This document shows positions 23,478 through 28,706 of a stretch of DNA of 28,706 nt, one piece after another. The notes beneath the pieces were generated by a model that did not search any database, was not told the DNA's origin, and saw nothing but the letters and a program-made list of their open reading frames with translations. The stretch's first letter is position 1; the number at the start of each line of letters is the position of its first letter. A program made the position numbers and the translations under genes. This DNA comes from Clostridia bacterium (GTDB lineage Bacteria; Bacillota_A; Clostridia; Oscillospirales; Acutalibacteraceae): the NCBI GenBank assembly GCA_017549665.1, contig JAFYUD010000026.1, positions 1 to 28,706 on the forward strand, written 5' to 3'.

Positions 23478-26111
23478 ATGAAAAAAATTATGGCTGTATT
23501 GCTGGCAGTAATAATGATGATGACTGCATTGCCTGCATCTGCGGCAAATCCGATGCAGAAGTATTATTACGGTGCTTTTACATACAGAATTACCGGAGAA
23601 AATATCACGATTGTGGATTATGATATATCTTACGGTACCGATGTTGTTATTCCCGAAAAGATAAGCGGTAAAAATGTGGTGACAATCGGTCAGTATGCTT
23701 TTAAAAACAAGGCTATAACATCGGTTGAAATACCTGATACTGTTACAAGCATTTCTGACGGAGCGTTTTCAGGCACTCTTCTTACGGAAGTGAATCTGCC
23801 TGCAGGACTCAGAATGCTTCTGACGGGAGCTTTTGCAAGAACACTTATTACAAATGTCGTTCTGCCCGAAGGACTTGAACACTTTTATACAAGTGCATTT
23901 TCAGGCTGTGAAAATCTTACATCAATAACCGTTCATTCAGGTTATAAGAATTATGTTGACGGACAGTTTTCTGTCTGTCCTGCGCTTACAGAGATTATCA
24001 TTCCTGAGGGAAATGAATATTTCTTTGTTGATGATCAGGGCGTTCTGTTCACAAAGGACGGCAAAACACTTCTTTTTGTGCCTCAGGGTCTCAATGTTAC
24101 CGAATACACAATTCCCGAGGGTGTGACAACAATCGGTGAAGGCGCATTGGGTGACTGCAAAGAGCTTACAACTCTGAATATGCACGCAGGTGAGCTGCGT
24201 TTCGAAAGAAAGGCGCTTGTAGGCTGTGATAAGCTTACAACTATCAATTTCGCAGGCTCAGACAAAGACTGGTCAGACAATGTTTTTGTTTATAACAAGT
24301 CAGGTGACGTGGTCAGCAATAAGGATATTCTCGATAAGGTCACCATCAATTATGCAGTTGAGCTGAAGCCCGAAGATTATATCCAATACGAAATCAACGG
24401 CTCAGAGGTCACAGTAACAGGCTTCCACCGTATTTACAAGGGACCTCTTGATATCCCCTCAGAGATTGAAGGTCTTCCCGTAACAAAAATCGGTGAAGAA
24501 GCATTCGCAAATACAAATATAACATCTGTCACAATTCCTTCAACCGTGACTCATATCGGCAGAAAAGCCTTCAAGGGTCGTAAAATCACATCCGTTACAT
24601 TCAGCGAGGGACTTGTTTCTGTCGGTGAATCCGCATTTGCAGGCTGTGAACTGATTACTGAAATCAGGCTGCCCGATTCACTTGAGGAAATGGGACAGTC
24701 TGCATTTTCAGGCTGTGATGCGCTTGTATCTGTCGATACAGGTAACGGACTTACAGAGCTTCCCATCAGCGCATTCGACGGCTGCAATGCTCTTAAAAAT
24801 GTAAAAATCGGCTCAGCAATGAGGCGAATCGGCAACCACAGCTTCAGAACATGTGCAGTGCTTGAGGAAATTGTTTTCCCTGCAAATGTTGAGGTAATCG
24901 GCTTTGAAGCATTCCGTGAGTGTCCCTCACTTAAAACAGTAGTTATCGGTGACGGTGTCACAACTATCGAAAGAAACGCATTCTACTTCTGTACGGCACT
25001 TGAAAATGTCACATTCGGTAAATCTCTTACAGCTATCAATGAGCTTGCATTCTATGGCTGTACAGCACTGAAAGCTGTTGAAGTGCCTGACAATGTCACC
25101 AATATTTTCAGATATGCATTTGCTAAATGTACTTCTCTTGAAAGCATCAGACTTCCTGACAAGATTGTATTGGGTTACGGAGTTTTTGAAAACTGTACTT
25201 CACTTGAAGAATATGAAATGCCTCTTTTCAATACATTAATCAATAACGAAACCTTCCAGTATTGCAAGAATCTGAAGAAAATCACATTCCGCAACACAGT
25301 AGACCTTATCGGTAAAAATGCATTCAATGAGTGTGAATCACTTACTGATGTATATTTCTACGGTACAGAAGAGGACTGGAGAAATATCACTGTCGAAAGC
25401 GGTAATGATGTTCTGAAAACCGTAAAGGTGCATTATATTGAGTGTACTCATTATTTTGAAGACAAGGTTGTGCCTCCTGCTTGTAACAAGGGTTATACTC
25501 TTCACACCTGCAAAGCTTGCGGATACTATTATGCTGATAATTATGTTGACGCTGTGGGGCATACAGGTGAGTGGGAAGTGGTTTATGAAGCAACCTGCAA
25601 CAGCACAGGACTTGAAGAAAATATCTGTACTGTCTGCGGTCACAGAGAAACTCAGACTATTCCCGTTAAAGAGCATGATTTCAGAGACTGGATAATAGTG
25701 GATTATGCAGACTGTAACAGCACAGGTCTTAAGGAAAAAGAGTGTGTGTACTGCGGTAACACTATGTCAGAAATCATTCCTCCCACTGAGCATGATTTCC
25801 GTGAATGGCATATTGTAAAGCAGCCTACTGCAGAAGAAACAGGCATCAAGGAAAGAATCTGTAACATCTGCTCAGCAGTTGAACAGGAAATTATTCCCGT
25901 TGTAAGTGAGAATAAAATTTCAGGTGATGTTAACGGTGACGGTAAAATCACTGCATCAGATGCACGAATCGCACTGAGAATTTCAGCAGGACTCAATATT
26001 CCCACTGCAGAGCAGTCAGCAGCTGCCGATGTTAACGGTGACGGTAAAATCACCGCTTCTGACGCAAGAAAAATTCTGCGTGCGGCTGCAGGACTCGAAA
26101 CTCTTAAATAA
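23478..26111 (+). CDS. Secreted BspA-type LRR protein with dockerin
   Basis: An 877-residue exported protein. The signal peptide is at 1-23 (MKKIMAVLLAVIMMM, cut near ASA). Residues about 35-650 are BspA/LRR_5-type repeats of about 23 residues (patterns such as IGEEAFANTNITSVTIPSTV and AFSGCDALVSV). Then come about three to four repeats of some 45 residues with CxxC pairs (TCKACGYYY, ICTVCGHRE, ECVYCGNT, ICNICSAVE), likely small metal-binding or disulfide modules. The end (815-877) is a complete dockerin with two DVNGDGKITASDAR loops. It should be held on the cell surface or a scaffoldin by cohesin and may bind host or plant polymers. The start at 23478 is preferred over an upstream ATG at 23415, because it follows AGAAGGG and opens the signal peptide. 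Confidence 0.94.
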   Translation: MKKIMAVLLAVIMMMTALPASAANPMQKYYYGAFTYRITGENITIVDYDISYGTDVVIPEKISGKNVVTIGQYAFKNKAITSVEIPDTVTSISDGAFSGTLLTEVNLPAGLRMLLTGAFARTLITNVVLPEGLEHFYTSAFSGCENLTSITVHSGYKNYVDGQFSVCPALTEIIIPEGNEYFFVDDQGVLFTKDGKTLLFVPQGLNVTEYTIPEGVTTIGEGALGDCKELTTLNMHAGELRFERKALVGCDKLTTINFAGSDKDWSDNVFVYNKSGDVVSNKDILDKVTINYAVELKPEDYIQYEINGSEVTVTGFHRIYKGPLDIPSEIEGLPVTKIGEEAFANTNITSVTIPSTVTHIGRKAFKGRKITSVTFSEGLVSVGESAFAGCELITEIRLPDSLEEMGQSAFSGCDALVSVDTGNGLTELPISAFDGCNALKNVKIGSAMRRIGNHSFRTCAVLEEIVFPANVEVIGFEAFRECPSLKTVVIGDGVTTIERNAFYFCTALENVTFGKSLTAINELAFYGCTALKAVEVPDNVTNIFRYAFAKCTSLESIRLPDKIVLGYGVFENCTSLEEYEMPLFNTLINNETFQYCKNLKKITFRNTVDLIGKNAFNECESLTDVYFYGTEEDWRNITVESGNDVLKTVKVHYIECTHYFEDKVVPPACNKGYTLHTCKACGYYYADNYVDAVGHTGEWEVVYEATCNSTGLEENICTVCGHRETQTIPVKEHDFRDWIIVDYADCNSTGLKEKECVYCGNTMSEIIPPTEHDFREWHIVKQPTAEETGIKERICNICSAVEQEIIPVVSENKISGDVNGDGKITASDARIALRISAGLNIPTAEQSAAADVNGDGKITASDARKILRAAAGLETLK

Positions 26112-26118
26112 ATGATAA

Positions 26119-26157
26119 CAGCGTATCGGTTGATTCCGGTACGCTGTCTGTTTTTTA
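26119..26157 (+). terminator. Terminator of the LRR-dockerin gene
   Basis: A perfect or near-perfect 11-bp stem CAGCGTATCGG/CCGGTACGCTG with TTGATT loop, then TCTGTTTTTTAT. It is the third member of the hairpin family seen after the two peptide genes. Confidence 0.92.
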
Positions 26158-26478
26158 TCGTGCATTGTTTCTGCTTTCTGCTTCTCTCACGCCGTCAGCA
26201 ATTCTTTCTCCGGCTCTTGCCGCACCGTCTGCCGCATCTTCAATCGCATTGCCCAGTGCCGAATCCTGACTTGTGGATTCAGGCGCTCCGTCACTTACAG
26301 AGCTGTTATGCTCTGTTGTAAGCAGAGATGTTTTCTCTGTTGTTGTAACGGGTGCTGTTGTTGTAGCGGGCATTGTTGTGGTAAGATCGGGTGTTTTATC
26401 ATTTTTCATGCCGCAGGCTGTGAAAAGAATCGCAATTGCAGCCAACAGTGCCGTAAGAATGATGGCAGTTTTCTTCAT
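26155..26478 (-). CDS. Small Thr-rich lipoprotein
   Basis: A 107-residue lipoprotein with signal MKKTAIILTALLAAIAILFTAC, lipidation at C22. A Thr-rich stalk follows (TTTMPATTTAPVTTTEK, about 33-50), then an Ala/Glu/Arg-rich helix (ALGNAIEDAADGAARAGERIADGV) ending in RNNAR. It is 45 bp downstream of ypeB on the same strand, with AAAGGAA before its ATG, so the two are probably one transcript. Its stop lies inside the T-rich tail of the convergent LRR gene's terminator. It may be made during sporulation like ypeB (inference). No family is recognised. Confidence 0.78.
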   Translation of the reverse strand: MKKTAIILTALLAAIAILFTACGMKNDKTPDLTTTMPATTTAPVTTTEKTSLLTTEHNSSVSDGAPESTSQDSALGNAIEDAADGAARAGERIADGVREAESRNNAR

Positions 26479-26523
26479 TTGCTGTATTCCTTTCGTTATT
26501 CATCTGTGAAGCGGAATACAGCG

Positions 26524-27873
26524 TTATCGTGTAAGGATGCCTCCATCCGAGTACATGAGCAGCTTGATATCCGCTTCTTTTCCTGTTTCGGCGTTGATAT
26601 ACACAAGAATATCGTTTCCGTCCTTGTCACGGCACAGAAATTCATAGGAATATATTTCGTTTCCGTCATTCATGGGAATAAATGCCCTTTCAGTGCTGCA
26701 GACAGTAAGCATACTGCTCAGCGCCTTTCCTGCATCCTCTGAAGAAATCACATCAGACGGTATATCACGGCTTTTATGATTCATCAGGTATCCTGTAGTA
26801 TCTGCAGATACGATTCTGCCCGTGTCAAGGGCAACGCCGACTTTGATGAGATCGGGATAGCAGATCACATCATCCAAAGTATATGCAAAGTTGATTGTGC
26901 ATATACCGTCGATAATTGAGTAATAACTGTCTTTAAGGGAAGAAAAACCATGCTTTTCAAGATATTTCCGTGCTATTGAAACAGCATCTTCGGCAGTTTT
27001 TTTCTCTTCGCCTGCAAATGCGTCAGAAAGAAGATACATAAGATATCCGCCGTTTTTTGTAACTGCAACGCTTGTGCCGTCGCAGTAAAAAACATACGCC
27101 TTTATCGTGCCGTTTTCATCCTCCTGACGGATGAGATCCGATTCTTTGATACCTGAAAATTCTGCAGCCTTCTTTTTTGCCTCGTCGGCAGTGATTTCTT
27201 TTTCATTTTTCAGCATCAGTGATTCCTTGCTGAGCATATTGTCTGAAAACGGGCCGTCATAAATCAGTGTGGGGTAGTCTGAAAATGATTTTTCCGCATC
27301 AGAAACAGTATCTGAGTAGGAAAGTGATAAATCTCCGTTATCGGTAAGCTGACCGAGAGTAGAAACGGCAGCACGGAAATCAATTTCACCCGAATACATC
27401 ACTTCCTCCATGTAGCTTATCTTTGATGCAAGCTCACTTGCATAACGGTAAAGTGAAGCTATCTGTCTGTGGTCTTCTTCTGTGAGATTTTCACCGTCTG
27501 CAATTCTTTTTGTCAGGGACTGCACGTAGTCTGCTGACTGTGAAAGGAATTTATTGATGGTATTCAGCTGAGCGGTGCCTGAAGAAAGCTCTGACAGGCA
27601 GTTTTTCGCACCTGCCGAAGCCTTGCACAGTGAAAGTGACAGACCTGATGCCATTGTTGCTGTGTTTACATACTGCATTTTGCGAAGGTCGTTTTCAAGT
27701 GTGCTGATGTATGATGACAGGGTAGAAATTGTCCTCTGCTGCGCCACTGAAATCTGCTTTGCGTATTCTGCCGCCCTGATTGTCTGACTTGTACCCCATG
27801 CAGTCATAACCACTGCAACGGCAAGTACAAATGATACGATTCTGACTTTCTGCCGTCTGTTGATTTTTGCCAT
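26524..27873 (-). CDS. ypeB: Spore germination protein YpeB
   Basis: A 449-residue protein of the YpeB family; in spore formers YpeB protects and localises the cortex-lytic enzyme SleB in the inner spore membrane. There is an N-terminal basic stretch and one TM helix (about 10-30), a long helical segment (35-200), then PepSY-type regions (around 225-300 and 360-440) with KNEKEITADEAKKKAAEFSG and YINAETGKEADIKLL. The length matches the family. sleB is not the upstream neighbour here: the next gene is on the other strand. The AGGAG site is rather far (about 13 bases) from the ATG. It strongly suggests that the organism forms spores. Confidence 0.9.
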   Translation of the reverse strand: MAKINRRQKVRIVSFVLAVAVVMTAWGTSQTIRAAEYAKQISVAQQRTISTLSSYISTLENDLRKMQYVNTATMASGLSLSLCKASAGAKNCLSELSSGTAQLNTINKFLSQSADYVQSLTKRIADGENLTEEDHRQIASLYRYASELASKISYMEEVMYSGEIDFRAAVSTLGQLTDNGDLSLSYSDTVSDAEKSFSDYPTLIYDGPFSDNMLSKESLMLKNEKEITADEAKKKAAEFSGIKESDLIRQEDENGTIKAYVFYCDGTSVAVTKNGGYLMYLLSDAFAGEEKKTAEDAVSIARKYLEKHGFSSLKDSYYSIIDGICTINFAYTLDDVICYPDLIKVGVALDTGRIVSADTTGYLMNHKSRDIPSDVISSEDAGKALSSMLTVCSTERAFIPMNDGNEIYSYEFLCRDKDGNDILVYINAETGKEADIKLLMYSDGGILTR

Positions 27874-28015
27874 AATGAAAAAATCATCTCCTTCGGAAAT
27901 ATTTTTTCATCAGGAATTCAGGCTATACTTTGAAAATAATGTAAAATAAATTTGCTTATAATTCTTAATGCGCAAATTAAAGGACATTTTTGGGTATATT
28001 GACGATAAATCACAG

Positions 28016-28043
28016 TTGACAAAATAAATGAAACTGATATAAT
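28016..28043 (+). promoter_or_regulatory. Promoter of the SCP2-like gene
   Basis: Perfect TTGACA (28016-28021) and TATAAT (28038-28043) with a 16-bp spacer; TG one base before the -10 also makes it an extended -10. Confidence 0.93.
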
Positions 28044-28075
28044 TTTATTAAAATATTATGAAAGGGACGATATCT

Positions 28076-28513
28076 GTGACTTTTATTGAGAAGTTTGACG
28101 CGCTCAAGGCAAAGTACGGCAAGATTGATGAGTCAAAGCTCGGCGACAGCTTTGCGATTCAGGTTGAAATGACAGACGAAGACTGCGGCGGTATTTTCTA
28201 TGTTGCTTATGTCAATTCTGTATTTGCAATCGAGCCCTACGATTATCACGACAATACAGCGGCAATCACAACATCAAGCAAGGTACTCGAGAATGTTCTT
28301 TCAGGCAAGGCTGACCCCGTTGCTCAGTTCCTGACAGGCAAGCTCAAGGTCAAGGGTAATCTTGATCATGCTCTTATGCTTGTGAATCTTATGAAAAAAG
28401 AGCCTAAGAAGAGAGCGCCCAGAAAGACAGCAGCAAAGGCAGCAGAAGCTGTTGCGGAAGAGAAGGCAGAAAAGAAGCCTGCAAAAAAGACAACAAAAAA
28501 AGCTGCTAAATAA
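28076..28513 (+). CDS. SCP2-like sterol-carrier-domain protein with Lys/Ala-rich tail
   Basis: A 145-residue cytoplasmic protein. The first 105 residues resemble an SCP2 (sterol carrier protein 2) fold: FIEKFDALKAKYG, FAIQVEMTDEDCGGIFYVAYVN, SGKADPVAQFLTGKLKVKG and DHALMLVNLM. SCP2 domains have a hydrophobic pocket for lipids. The tail (about 110-145) is KEPKKRAPRKTAAKAAE... and KKTTKKAAK, like a histone-H1 or nucleic-acid-binding tail. The GTG start is chosen because AAAGGGA lies 8 bases before it; the in-frame ATG at 28058 has no ribosome site and would overlap it. It is monocistronic with a consensus promoter. The ligand is unknown. Confidence 0.86.
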   Translation: MTFIEKFDALKAKYGKIDESKLGDSFAIQVEMTDEDCGGIFYVAYVNSVFAIEPYDYHDNTAAITTSSKVLENVLSGKADPVAQFLTGKLKVKGNLDHALMLVNLMKKEPKKRAPRKTAAKAAEAVAEEKAEKKPAKKTTKKAAK

Positions 28514-28522
28514 AGCAAAAAG

Positions 28523-28555
28523 GACTGTAAGATTGTATTCTTACAGTCTTTTTTT
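28523..28555 (+). terminator. Terminator of the SCP2-like gene
   Basis: The perfect 10-bp stem GACTGTAAGA/TCTTACAGTC with a 6-base loop, then TTTTTTT. Confidence 0.95.
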
Positions 28556-28573
28556 ATCCCTGTATTTTTGCGC

Positions 28574-28601
28574 AAAAAAAAGGAACCTTCACGGTTCCTT
28601 T
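28574..28601 (-). terminator. Terminator of the ferredoxin gene
   Basis: On the minus strand, AAAGGAACC and GGTTCCTTT form a perfect 9-bp stem with a GTGAA loop followed by TTTTT; it lies 14 bp past the ferredoxin stop codon. Confidence 0.92.
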
Positions 28602-28614
28602 CTGTGTTTATGAA

Positions 28615-28706
28615 TTAGTCAGCTACAGGAGCCTCTACGGGGCAGCTGTCTGCACAAGCACCACAATCGATACATGTGTCTGCATCAATTACATAGATGC
28701 CGTCAC
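28615..28706 (-). CDS. 4Fe-4S ferredoxin, 3' end (cut by window edge)
   Basis: Only the last 30 codons are in the window. They read DGIYVIDADTCIDCGACADS and continue CPVEAPVAD before TAA. The CxxCxxCxxxCP pattern is the second cluster motif of a small 2[4Fe-4S] clostridial-type ferredoxin, an electron carrier in fermentative metabolism. The start and the first cluster motif lie beyond the right edge. Confidence 0.92.
   Translation of the reverse strand, partial: DGIYVIDADTCIDCGACADSCPVEAPVAD

Overview
The window looks like chromosomal DNA from a low-to-moderate GC, Gram-positive, spore-forming member of the Clostridia, most likely an Oscillospiraceae/Ruminococcus-type gut or rumen bacterium. 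Supporting evidence is a threonine T-box leader, strong AGGAGG ribosome sites, Rho-independent terminators after many genes, RNase Y, a YpeB-type spore germination protein, and dockerin modules on two secreted proteins. No rRNA, tRNA, CRISPR array, IS element or phage gene was seen.

Layout, left to right. (1) 1-1938: 5' part of thrS (minus strand, running off the left edge) with its T-box leader and promoter. (2) 1950-3069: a small lipoprotein and a four-helix membrane protein, both unrecognised, with terminators on both sides. (3) 3093-8067: a tight five-gene minus-strand operon made of a coiled-coil membrane protein, a zinc-ribbon protein with FAPVEE-type repeats, a small helical protein, a Ycf46-like AAA+ ATPase and a small protein with a Cys-rich end. 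I do not recognise this set as a described system; it is the best candidate for a new multi-component machine. (4) 8187-13221: an orphan peptide-type solute-binding lipoprotein overlapping ymdB, a secreted dockerin protein, and rny. (5) 13253-16379: an operon of DUF951, U32-family and TIGR01212 radical-SAM genes. (6) 16506-17429: a three-S1-domain protein on the plus strand, convergent with an unrecognised secreted protein (17514-18632). (7) 18741-21053: trpS behind a PLP-dependent aminotransferase under one clear promoter. (8) 21098-22848: two related zinc-ribbon/single-TM proteins, with a perfect palindrome at the transcription start. (9) 22855-23414: two tandem, 291-bp-spaced units, each encoding a 39-residue membrane peptide with its own conserved promoter and terminator. 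(10) 23415-26157: a secreted BspA-type leucine-rich-repeat protein ending in Cys-pair repeats and a dockerin. (11) 26155-27873: ypeB followed by a small lipoprotein. (12) 28016-28706: an SCP2-like protein with a Lys/Ala-rich tail, then the 3' end of a ferredoxin gene.

How the parts fit. RNase Y and YmdB are RNA-turnover and signalling housekeeping proteins. The U32 and radical-SAM proteins may belong to RNA modification (inference). The dockerin and LRR proteins point to a cell-surface or cellulosome-like display system. The two most novel-looking items are the AAA+ operon and the duplicated 39-residue peptide genes. Neither could be assigned a function from sequence alone, and all family names here come from reading motifs, without database searches.
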